DNA of 64,000 bases, taken from Bacteroidales bacterium (lineage in GTDB: Bacteria > Bacteroidota > Bacteroidia > Bacteroidales > P3). Positions 51,403-58,324 of the stretch are shown here, in pieces. The stretch spans positions 1-64,000 of the forward strand of contig JAGCJW010000013.1 of NCBI GenBank assembly GCA_017647785.1, written 5' to 3'. The translations under genes and the position numbers were made by a program. Within the stretch, counting starts at the first letter, position 1. Each line of letters opens with the position of its first letter. Under the pieces are notes generated by a model. The model saw only the letters and a program-made list of their open reading frames with translations. It did no database searches and was not told the DNA's origin.

Positions 51403-52179
51403 TTAATTCTTTTCAGAAGTGTTCTTTTCTATTATTTCGTTTGCAAGATTCATATAATTAACTGCTCCTGTTGAGCTTGCGTCATACATAATTACGCTTT
51501 TGCCATGACTAGGAGCCTCAGCTAATTTGACATTGTTGTAAATTAGTGTGTCGAAAACAATATGCCTGAAGTGATGTCTTACATCTTCTGCAACTTGTCG
51601 GTTAAGTCTTAATCTCGCATCAAGCATTGTTAGTAGTATTCCTTCGATTTCTAATTCTGTATTTAGTCTATTTTGGACTATTTTGATGGTATTGAGTAGC
51701 TTTCCTAAGCCTTCTAAGGCAAAGTATTGACATTGAACAGGTATAACAACGCTATTTGCAGCAGTAAAGGCGTTAATAGTTACCAATCCTAAAGAAGGAG
51801 AGCAGTCAATTATTATGTAATCATATTCATCTCTAATTGGAGCAATGATTTTTTTAAGTTTTTCTTCTCTGTCTTCCATTTTAGGCAACTCTACTTCTGC
51901 ACCTACAAGGTCAATGCTTGCAGGTAGTAGATCTAAATTAGGAGTAGATGTGCTAATTATTGCTTCTCTTGCATCAGTATTGTTTATCAAGCAGTCGTAA
52001 ATAGAAAATTTTACATCCTTTTGCTCAACGCCTACACCAGATGAGGCATTTGCTTGAGGGTCAGCATCAATTAACAATGTCTTTTTTTCTAATATAGCAA
52101 GGGCTGCACTTAAATTTATAGCAGTTGTTGTTTTCCCTACACCACCTTTTTGATTCGCAATAGCGATTACTTTACCCAT
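51403..52179 (-). CDS. parA: Chromosome partitioning ATPase ParA (Soj)
   Basis: This Walker-type ATPase works with ParB. The deviant P-loop QKGGVGKTTTAINL is at 10-23, LIDADPQANASSG follows, and IIDCSPSLGLVTINA is the second Walker segment. The short N-terminus (no HTH) marks it as a chromosomal-type ParA. The length of 258 aa is normal. It heads the parA-parB-DUF5683 operon on the minus strand, and a terminator separates it from the PUR gene upstream. Confidence 0.96.
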   Translation of the reverse strand: MGKVIAIANQKGGVGKTTTAINLSAALAILEKKTLLIDADPQANASSGVGVEQKDVKFSIYDCLINNTDAREAIISTSTPNLDLLPASIDLVGAEVELPKMEDREEKLKKIIAPIRDEYDYIIIDCSPSLGLVTINAFTAANSVVIPVQCQYFALEGLGKLLNTIKIVQNRLNTELEIEGILLTMLDARLRLNRQVAEDVRHHFRHIVFDTLIYNNVKLAEAPSHGKSVIMYDASSTGAVNYMNLANEIIEKNTSEKN

Positions 52180-52208
52180 TTATATTGTCTTAAATTTTTC
52201 TTGCAAAA

Positions 52209-52237
52209 AAAAGCTGCTAAGCAAACAAGCAGCTTTT
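52209..52237 (-). terminator. Terminator after the PUR gene
   Basis: AAAAGCTGCT (52209-52218) pairs with its complement (52228-52237) across 9 nt, with a T-run on the minus strand. Confidence 0.82.
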
Positions 52238-52259
52238 ACATTATTTTAATTTTAATAAA

Positions 52260-52604
52260 TTAGTCAAATTTAATGTTTTCAATTTCTGCATTAAATTCTT
52301 CTTCTACTGCATTTAAAGCATCGTCTTCAAAAACAGGTTCTACACCTGTTTCAATGAAATTGATAACTCCGTTTAATGCGTTTTGAAATTTAGCGTAGTC
52401 TTCTTTGTAAAGAAAAATTTTATGTTTTTCGTAAGTGAACGAACCGTCATCACCATTGAATTTTCTTTTGCTTTCAGTGATAGTTAGATACTTTTCGCCT
52501 TGTTTAGTTTCCTTTACATCAAAAAAATAAGTTCTCTTCCCTGCCTTAACAGCTTTGGAAAAAACATCTTCTCTTTCTCTCTCTCTTGATTCTCCAAAAT
52601 CCAT
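52260..52604 (-). CDS. DUF3276/PUR family nucleic-acid-binding protein
   Basis: The 114-aa protein matches the bacterial PUR-alpha-like family: a charged N-terminus, then KAGKRTYFFDVKETKQGEKY, then LTITESKRKF and HKIFLYKEDYAKFQNAL. The tail is acidic. PUR proteins bind single-stranded DNA or RNA; the Borrelia member (BpuR) is a regulator. It has its own promoter and terminator and is transcribed towards parA. Confidence 0.88.
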   Translation of the reverse strand: MDFGESREREREDVFSKAVKAGKRTYFFDVKETKQGEKYLTITESKRKFNGDDGSFTYEKHKIFLYKEDYAKFQNALNGVINFIETGVEPVFEDDALNAVEEEFNAEIENIKFD

Positions 52605-52638
52605 ATCAATCTGTCTTTTTTTTATGATTTATTTTTTA

Positions 52639-52646
52639 CAAAGGTA
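52639..52646 (-). promoter_or_regulatory. -7 element of the PUR gene
   Basis: TACCTTTG on the minus strand, 35 bp before the start; no clear TTTG at the usual distance. Confidence 0.5.
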
Positions 52647-52701
52647 CTAATTTATTTTCAAATTGCGACAATTCTTTTAAATCAAAAAATATTTTTTTTC
52701 T

Positions 52702-53382
52702 TTAATTCTTTGAAGCATAATCTCTTGCGCCAAAAATTGAACTACCAATTCTAACAAGTGTAGAGCCTTCTTCTAGAGCTATTTCAAAGTCTTCTGACAT
52801 GCCCATTGAAAGTTCGCAAAAATAACTCTTTGAATTAAAAAATTTATTCTTTGTTTCGTTAAAATAATTCTTTAAATTATTAAACTCTTTCTTTGTTTTA
52901 TTTTTGTCATCGGTAATAGAACCAATTCCCATTAAACCACAAATCCTAACATTCTCTAATTGAGCAAATTCTTCGCTTGATAACAACGCATCAGCCTCAG
53001 CTTCTTCTAAACCAAATTTTGTTTCCTCGTGAGCAATGTCTATTTGTAATAAACAATCTATAACTCTGTTGTTTTTAATTGCTTCTTTATTGATTTGTTG
53101 CAAAAGATGAAGACTATCAACCGAGTGAATCAATTCAACGAAAGGGGCAATGTATTTAACCTTATTTGTTTGTAAATGACCAATGAAATGCCATTTTATA
53201 TCCTTTGGAAGAACTTCGTATTTATCTCTCATTTCCAAGGCCTTGTTTTCACCAAAAAGACGTTGTCCTGCATCGTATGCCTCTTGTAAGTTTTCAACCG
53301 GTTTTGTCTTTGACACAGCAATCAATCTCGCATTGCCGTTTATCTTATTGTTATAGCTTATAATATTATCTTTAATTGACAT
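52702..53382 (-). CDS. YggS/PROSC family pyridoxal-phosphate homeostasis protein
   Basis: This 226-aa single-domain PLP-binding TIM barrel is of the alanine-racemase fold. The PLP lysine is in RLIAVSKTKP near 26, FGENKALEM follows, then WHFIGHLQTNKVK and the phosphate-binding LSMGMSEDFEIALEEGSTLVRIGSSIFGAR region (quoted only in part). Between about 164 and 190 the protein contains four heptads (TKKEFNN, LKNYFNE, TKNKFFN, SKSYF). They are encoded by the 21-bp array that elsewhere lies in intergenic DNA. The family always has a helical stretch here, so length is near normal. Confidence 0.92.
   Translation of the reverse strand: MSIKDNIISYNNKINGNARLIAVSKTKPVENLQEAYDAGQRLFGENKALEMRDKYEVLPKDIKWHFIGHLQTNKVKYIAPFVELIHSVDSLHLLQQINKEAIKNNRVIDCLLQIDIAHEETKFGLEEAEADALLSSEEFAQLENVRICGLMGIGSITDDKNKTKKEFNNLKNYFNETKNKFFNSKSYFCELSMGMSEDFEIALEEGSTLVRIGSSIFGARDYASKN
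52828..52895 (-). repeat. 21-bp-period CWWWG array inside yggS
   Basis: On the plus strand CTTTG, CTTTG, CTTTA and CTTTG begin at 52828, 52849, 52870 and 52891, each 21 bp apart. On the coding strand each tick spans xCA/xTA-AAG codons, the same phase as in sbcC. About 24 of 25 bases around TTTTTTAATTCAAAGA match the array near 33225-33245. Confidence 0.82.
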
Positions 53383-53400
53383 GTTTTTTGTTTTTTTTTC

Positions 53401-53418
53401 TTACTTTTGCAAAAGTAA
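53401..53418. promoter_or_regulatory. Palindromic face-to-face -7 elements of yggS and the DUF4234 gene
   Basis: TTACTTTTGCAAAAGTAA is a perfect 18-bp palindrome. It contains TACTTTTG on the plus strand (53402-53409) and the same on the minus strand (53410-53417). Each predicted transcription start falls in the other's -7 box, so only one promoter can be occupied at a time. Confidence 0.65.
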
Positions 53419-53442
53419 ATAAAAAATTAAAAATACAATACT

Positions 53443-53991
53443 ATGGAAGAAAAACAAAAATTACCAACTGACAGAAGTTTTCCTATGTATGTCTTGCTTG
53501 ATATAATAACAGGACATATTTATCAAGCATTTATGTTTTTTAGAATGTCAAAAGAAATTAATATTGTAGCACAAGACGGAAAGAAAACCTTTAATTATAT
53601 ATATCTGTGGCTTATGCTTATAGGAGCAGGTTTGCTTTTTGCATTAGGATTCTGGGTAAAATCAATGATTATAACAAAGATTTCTTATGTTTTACTCTTT
53701 GCTTTAACAATTTTTCTCTTTATTTGGTTGTTTGGAATCTCAGATAGAATAGGCAAAGAATTAAAAAGAAGAGAAGTGAATTATAAATTTGGAGCATCTA
53801 CATTTGTAACATATTTTGTTGTTCCTTTGGTTGCAGTTTATTCAATAATAATTATTTTACAATTTTGTGGACTTGAAGAAAATATGGCATCAATTTCTGG
53901 CGGAGTACCTGCAATTCTAACATACGTTTATTTCTATAAATTGATTACAGCAATGAATCGTTTAAATAAGGCTTATAACGAAACAATTTAA
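53443..53991 (+). CDS. DUF4234-like four-helix membrane protein
   Basis: This 182-aa protein has a polar N-terminus (PTDRSFPMYVLLDIITGHIY) and four membrane segments (about 50-70, 78-98, 122-145 and 153-170). A cytoplasmic basic loop lies in the middle (GKELKRREVNYKFG). The start matches DUF4234 proteins, whose function is unknown. It is divergent from yggS through a shared palindromic promoter and is followed by a strong terminator. Confidence 0.75.
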   Translation: MEEKQKLPTDRSFPMYVLLDIITGHIYQAFMFFRMSKEINIVAQDGKKTFNYIYLWLMLIGAGLLFALGFWVKSMIITKISYVLLFALTIFLFIWLFGISDRIGKELKRREVNYKFGASTFVTYFVVPLVAVYSIIIILQFCGLEENMASISGGVPAILTYVYFYKLITAMNRLNKAYNETI

Positions 53992-54009
53992 TCTTAAATA
54001 TGTCTATAA

Positions 54010-54045
54010 AAAAAGAGTTGTCGAATAATCGGCAACTCTTTTTTT
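54010..54045. terminator. Bidirectional terminator between DUF4234 gene and serA
   Basis: AAAAAGAGTTGTCGA (54010-54024) pairs with 54029-54043 through 15 pairs including one G-U, with a 4-nt loop and a T-run. Confidence 0.88.
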
Positions 54046-54065
54046 GTTTTGGAATATCTTAAATT

Positions 54066-54986
54066 CTATTTATTAACTTGGAATTTAGTTACACCATTTT
54101 TGATGAAATCTACTATTTGATTAGCTGCTGCTAAACCTGCATTTAAGTTAGCTTCTGCTGTTTGCGCACCCATTTTCTTAGGAGTTGCAAAATAACGAGG
54201 AGCAAATGCTGCTAATTCATCGTTGTTTCCTGCTGCTATATCAGTGATATACTTAAAGTCAGGACGATCTGCTAATAATTTAGCCATATCAGCTTCGTTG
54301 ATAACTTCTTTTCTTGCAGTATTTACTAAGCAAGCTCCTTTTGGCATTTTTGAAAGAAGTTCGTAGTTGATAGAATTTTTAGTTTGATCGTTTGCTGGTA
54401 TGTGTAAAGATACATAGTCGCAGTTAGAATAAAGTTCTTCTATTGTTGCAGCTGGACGAACGCCTTCTTCTTGCATTTTTTCAGCAGTAACAAATGGGTC
54501 AAATGCCCAAACTTCCATTCCCATAGCTTTTGCTTTTTCAGCAACTAAACGACCTACGTTTCCGTAAGCGTGGATACCAACTTTTTTGCCTTTTAATTCG
54601 CTTCCTGTAGCAGGAGTGAAAGTTGTTCTTGCCATGTAAATCATCATACCTAATGCTAATTCAGCTACGGCATTTGAGTTTTGGCCAGGAGTGTTCATTG
54701 CAACGATACCTTTAGCTGTACAAGCTTCAAGGTCTAAGTTGTCAAATCCAGCTCCAGCACGAACAACTATTTTTAAGTTATTAGCGTGATCGATAACTTC
54801 TTTTGTAACTTTGTCAGAACGTACGATTAAAGCATCCACGTCAGCAACTGCTGCATAGAAATCGTTTACGTCAGTATATTTTTCCAAAAGAGCTAATTCA
54901 AATCCAGCATCTTCTGTTATTTTTCTTATTCCATCAACAGCTGCCTTAGCGAAAGGTTTGTCTGTTGCTACTAATACTTTTGTCAT
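54066..54986 (-). CDS. serA: D-3-phosphoglycerate dehydrogenase
   Basis: This is the first step of serine synthesis. The substrate loop VRAGAGFDNLD is near 74-84. The NAD site GKKVGIHAYGNVGRLVAEK is near 128-146, LVNTARKEVINE carries the catalytic arginine, and the final domain lacks an ACT module. At 306 aa it is the short, non-ACT form. The usual GxGxxG is AYGNVG here. It is 11 bp downstream of serC, so the two form an operon. Confidence 0.93.
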   Translation of the reverse strand: MTKVLVATDKPFAKAAVDGIRKITEDAGFELALLEKYTDVNDFYAAVADVDALIVRSDKVTKEVIDHANNLKIVVRAGAGFDNLDLEACTAKGIVAMNTPGQNSNAVAELALGMMIYMARTTFTPATGSELKGKKVGIHAYGNVGRLVAEKAKAMGMEVWAFDPFVTAEKMQEEGVRPAATIEELYSNCDYVSLHIPANDQTKNSINYELLSKMPKGACLVNTARKEVINEADMAKLLADRPDFKYITDIAAGNNDELAAFAPRYFATPKKMGAQTAEANLNAGLAAANQIVDFIKNGVTKFQVNK

Positions 54987-54997
54987 TTTCTAAAAGA

Positions 54998-56086
54998 TTA
55001 AGCGTTTAATTTTTCAAATTCTTGCATGCAAGCAACTAAAGCTTTAACTGATTCAACTGGGCAAGCGTTGTAGATAGAAGCACGGAATCCACCTACTGAA
55101 CGGTGTCCTTTGATACCAATCATTCCTCTTTCTTTTGCAAATGCGAAGAAAGCATCTTGTTTGTCTTCGTATCCTGGAGCCATAACGAAGCAAACGTTCA
55201 TGATAGAACGGTCTTCTTTTGCAGCAGTTCCAACAAACATTTTATTTCTGTCTATTTCGTTGTATAATAATTCAGCTTTTTCAGTGTTGATTTTGTTCAT
55301 GTTTTCAACGCCACCTATTTCTTCTTTAACCCATTTTAAAGTTTCGTGCATTACGAAGATAGGGAATACTGGTGGTGTATTGAACATTGATTTGTTTCTT
55401 TTTTCTTCTCCAATGTGAGTTCTGTAGTCAACCATTGTTTGAAGTTTTCTTTCAACTTTTCCTAAGATGTCTTTTCTTACGATAACGAAAGTAACACCTG
55501 CAGGACCAACGTTCTTTTGAGCTCCACCATAGATTAAAGCATATTTTGAAACGTCAACTGGTCTTGACATAATGTCTGAAGACATGTCTGCTACCAATGG
55601 AACTGGACAATCCATGTCATATTTTATTTCTGTTCCGTAGATAGTGTTGTTTGTTGTGATGTGGAAATAGTCAACATCTGTAGGGATTGTATATCCTTTT
55701 GGTATGTAAGAGTATGTTTTATCTTCTGAAGATGCAACAACTTCTACTTCTCCGTAGAATTTAGCTTCTTTAACTGCTTTTTTAGCCCAAACACCTGTTT
55801 GAAGGTAAGCAGCTTTTTTGTTTAATAAGTTAGCTGCAACGTGGAAGAATTGAGTTGAAGCTCCACCTCCTAAGAATAATACTTCGTAGTTGTCAGGAAT
55901 GTTTAATAAATCTCTCCATAATTGTTCTGTTTCAGCCATTATTCTTTCCCAACCTGGTGTACGGTGAGAGATTTCTAGTATACCTATTCCTGTGTTGTCG
56001 AAGTTTCTGATTGCTTCGATAGCAGATTCGATAGCTTGCTTTGGTAAAACGCAAGGACCTGCATTAAAGTTATGTACTTGTGCCAT
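54998..56086 (-). CDS. serC: Phosphoserine aminotransferase
   Basis: This PLP enzyme makes phosphoserine from phosphohydroxypyruvate. Family marks are [13 protein letters not shown] at the start, [23 protein letters not shown], the PLP lysine in [15 protein letters not shown], and [18 protein letters not shown] near the end. The length of 362 aa is normal. It is first in the serC-serA operon, with a clear promoter. The upstream region also holds the cleanest 21-bp array in the window. Confidence 0.97.
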   Translation of the reverse strand: MAQVHNFNAGPCVLPKQAIESAIEAIRNFDNTGIGILEISHRTPGWERIMAETEQLWRDLLNIPDNYEVLFLGGGASTQFFHVAANLLNKKAAYLQTGVWAKKAVKEAKFYGEVEVVASSEDKTYSYIPKGYTIPTDVDYFHITTNNTIYGTEIKYDMDCPVPLVADMSSDIMSRPVDVSKYALIYGGAQKNVGPAGVTFVIVRKDILGKVERKLQTMVDYRTHIGEEKRNKSMFNTPPVFPIFVMHETLKWVKEEIGGVENMNKINTEKAELLYNEIDRNKMFVGTAAKEDRSIMNVCFVMAPGYEDKQDAFFAFAKERGMIGIKGHRSVGGFRASIYNACPVESVKALVACMQEFEKLNA

Positions 56087-56145
56087 GTCTTTTGTTTGTT
56101 TAAATATTTTACAATGTATTAACTAATTTTTCTTTAAATTTCTTG

Positions 56146-56176
56146 CAAAGATAGTCTAAATTTTTGTATTGTCAAT
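56146..56176 (-). promoter_or_regulatory. Promoter of serC-serA
   Basis: TATCTTTG (56146-56153) and ATTG (56173-56176) on the minus strand, with a 19-bp spacer. The leader is about 50 bases. Confidence 0.65.
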
Positions 56177-56192
56177 CAATTATTTGTTTTTT

Positions 56193-56281
56193 CTTTGTTT
56201 TAGAAAATTAATTCTTTGTTTTTTGAAAATTTTTCTTTGTTTTTTCGGAATTTTTCTTTGTTTTTTTTGGAAAATTCTTTG
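56193..56281. repeat. 21-bp-period CTTTG array between divergent serC and GNAT genes
   Basis: CTTTG begins at 56193, 56214, 56235, 56256 and 56277, five copies at exactly 21 bp and in one orientation. The unit is close to TTCTTTGTTTTTTsrAAAATT. It lies between the serC -33 (56173) and the GNAT -7 (56296). On the minus strand it reads TKNFPKK, TKKNSEK, TKKNFQK, TKN, the heptad of the coding copies. Confidence 0.9.
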
Positions 56282-56295
56282 TTTTATTTTTTTTG

Positions 56296-56303
56296 TATTT
56301 TTG
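56296..56303 (+). promoter_or_regulatory. -7 element of the GNAT gene
   Basis: TATTTTTG. It excludes a TTG start at 56293 and supports the ATG at 56338. The nearest TTTG (56278-56281, the last array tick) is only 14 bp upstream. Confidence 0.5.
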
Positions 56304-56337
56304 TACCCAAAATAACAAATGTTTAAAACTATTTTTT

Positions 56338-56829
56338 ATGGTAAAAATAAGAGAAGCAGAAATAGGTGATTGCCCTATAATTCTACAATTTATAAAAGAG
56401 CTTGCAGAGTATGAAAAAGAACCTGACGCAGTTGAAGCAACTATAGAAGTTTTAGAAGAATCTATTTTTAAGAAACAACAAGCTAATGTTGTCTTATTAG
56501 AAGATGATGGAGAGAGTCTTGGTTTTGCTTTGTATTTTTATAATTTCTCTACTTGGAGAGGGAAAGCTGGACTTTATTTAGAGGATTTGTATGTAAGACC
56601 TCAATATAGGGGTAAGGGGTATGGTAAAATGCTTTTGTCTTATTTGGCAAATCAAGCAGTGAAAAATGGTTGCCCACGTTTTGAATGGATAGTTTTAGAT
56701 TGGAATACACCATCTATAAATTTCTATAAGGCAATGGGAGCAAAACCTTTAGACGAATGGACTGTCTTTAGATTAGAAAATCAAGCTCTTGAAAATTTAG
56801 CAAAAGAGTATAAAAGAAACAACCCTTAA
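56338..56829 (+). CDS. GNAT family N-acetyltransferase (diamine acetyltransferase-like)
   Basis: This 163-aa acetyl-CoA enzyme starts VKIREAEIGDCPIILQFIKE. It has LYLEDLYVRPQYRGKGYGK, the pyrophosphate loop (RPQYRGKGYGKMLL), and then DWNTPSINFYKAMGAKPLDEW. The pattern matches the spermidine/spermine (thialysine) acetyltransferase branch. The substrate is an inference. Its TAA stop overlaps the stop of the convergent gene in a TTAA within a hairpin. Confidence 0.9.
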   Translation: MVKIREAEIGDCPIILQFIKELAEYEKEPDAVEATIEVLEESIFKKQQANVVLLEDDGESLGFALYFYNFSTWRGKAGLYLEDLYVRPQYRGKGYGKMLLSYLANQAVKNGCPRFEWIVLDWNTPSINFYKAMGAKPLDEWTVFRLENQALENLAKEYKRNNP

Positions 56830-56848
56830 TTTAATAGGGTTGTTTCTT
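56814..56848. terminator. Shared terminator with overlapping stop codons in its loop
   Basis: AAGAAACAACCCT (56814-56826) pairs perfectly with 56836-56848 across a 9-nt loop. The GNAT stop (56827-56829) and the opposite-strand stop (56826-56828) sit at the loop edge, overlapping in TTAA. Confidence 0.8.
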
Positions 56849-58310
56849 GTTCTTCTAAAATAATTTCTTCTTTTTTACTCTTTTTATTGAACTTTTCTTT
56901 TTCCCAATATTTATTATGTCCTACTAACATATTTATTCCTGCAAATACGTCAAGTCCATTGAAATCTGCTACATTGAAAGATTTGTTTGTGTGAATATTT
57001 CCTCCTATATATAATTGAGAACTTGCTAATTTAAAGCTGATTAAAGCACTTGGATTGAATAAATTAGCACTTCTGAACGTATTTCCAAAACTCAAAGAAA
57101 GTAATTTTGTGTGTAAAGAGTAGAATAAAGACAAGTGAGTATCGTAAATTTTCCCATTTCCTATTTTTGTGTTAAACAAAGCATGTAAATAATTTACTTT
57201 TCCAAAGTTATAAGTTGCTCCTAAATAAATCTTTGCAGGCAGATGTGAAGTGTAAGAATCTAAATTTTGGGAGCTAATATCCAAAGCTGAAGTTAAACTA
57301 TCGGCAAGAGCAGTTATTTGAGATTCAAAGTTTGCTTCAACACTATCAATACTTGAAGTGATACCTTCAAATACTATTTCTTCATGAGGTTTGCTGTTTA
57401 CAATTTGACAAGCGTTTGTTTTCCAGTTCAAAACACTAAATACGTCAATTACACTTAAACTTAATTCCAAATTATCTAATAATCTATAACTTGCGCCTAG
57501 GTCAAATGAATAACCTAAATTGCCTTTGCTTTGATTAACTATATCTTGGATGTTTTGATTCATTATAAACTCAACGCTTGCATTTTCTTTTAAAAGTGAA
57601 GTTATGTTTACATTTCCTAAAATGTTTGAAGTTAAAATATCAATCTCTCCATGTGCAGAAATTTTTTCGCTGTTATCAAACTTTATTTCAAGATTTGCAT
57701 CATTTGTGTGAATGTTTGCTAATCCTAATAAAAGTTTAAACTTTGCTCCAATGTGTAATTTATCATTTATTTGTCTTGCATAACCAAATGAATTACAGAT
57801 ATAAGCATTTAATTCTAATAATTGTCCATCTAAAAGTCTAATTGAACCATTTTCTGCATTGCTTCCATCTAATAAAAAGTCAAAAATACCTTTTGAAAAG
57901 TTGAGACGAGTATCTATAGCTAATGACAAGTCGTAATTAAAGTAGTTTTTGCCAGCTTTAAAACCAAATCCGAACAAATCCATATCATAATTGAAATTGA
58001 TGAAATTATCATCGTTCAATCTGTTTCTGAAATTCTCTAAGTCAAGTTGAAGAGAATCACTATAAATAGGATGTTTGTGTATTAAATCGTGGTAAGAAAA
58101 ACCAGAAGTATGTAAACCTATATCGGTTGTACCAAGTAAAAGTGTTAGGTAAAAGTCTGTATTTGGCGTGATTGCAGGATTGTATTGAGTAACTTGTGGA
58201 GCTTCTCTTAAAAAGTAAAGAATGTCTTTTTGAGCATTTGATTTTGTGTTTGTAAACAATGTTAAGCAAACTACTAAAAATGATACTATTTTAATATTAT
58301 TTCTTTTCAT
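56826..58310 (-). CDS. DUF5723-like outer-membrane beta-barrel protein
   Basis: A signal peptide (about 1-26, ending SNAQ) precedes ~465 residues of strand-turn repeats. It starts with ILYFLREAPQVTQYNPAITP, typical of DUF5723 proteins in Bacteroidota. Glycine-aromatic strands such as FGFGFKAGKNYFNYDLSLAI fit an outer-membrane barrel related to the FadL/PorV type. Function is unknown. It lies 14 bp after a large lipoprotein gene on the same strand, which suggests a partnered surface complex. Confidence 0.78.
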   Translation of the reverse strand: MKRNNIKIVSFLVVCLTLFTNTKSNAQKDILYFLREAPQVTQYNPAITPNTDFYLTLLLGTTDIGLHTSGFSYHDLIHKHPIYSDSLQLDLENFRNRLNDDNFINFNYDMDLFGFGFKAGKNYFNYDLSLAIDTRLNFSKGIFDFLLDGSNAENGSIRLLDGQLLELNAYICNSFGYARQINDKLHIGAKFKLLLGLANIHTNDANLEIKFDNSEKISAHGEIDILTSNILGNVNITSLLKENASVEFIMNQNIQDIVNQSKGNLGYSFDLGASYRLLDNLELSLSVIDVFSVLNWKTNACQIVNSKPHEEIVFEGITSSIDSVEANFESQITALADSLTSALDISSQNLDSYTSHLPAKIYLGATYNFGKVNYLHALFNTKIGNGKIYDTHLSLFYSLHTKLLSLSFGNTFRSANLFNPSALISFKLASSQLYIGGNIHTNKSFNVADFNGLDVFAGINMLVGHNKYWEKEKFNKKSKKEEIILEEQETTLLN

Positions 58311-58324
58311 AGACTATCCTTTCT

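Noticed and set aside
49953..52179. parS site near parAB
   Set aside because: I looked by eye for a TGTTnCACGTGnAACA-like palindrome in and around the operon and saw none; a computed search of the whole window would be needed to exclude it.
56293..56337. Longer GNAT N-terminus from TTG 56293
   Set aside because: It lies upstream of the -7 element, and the family N-terminus starts at ATG 56338.
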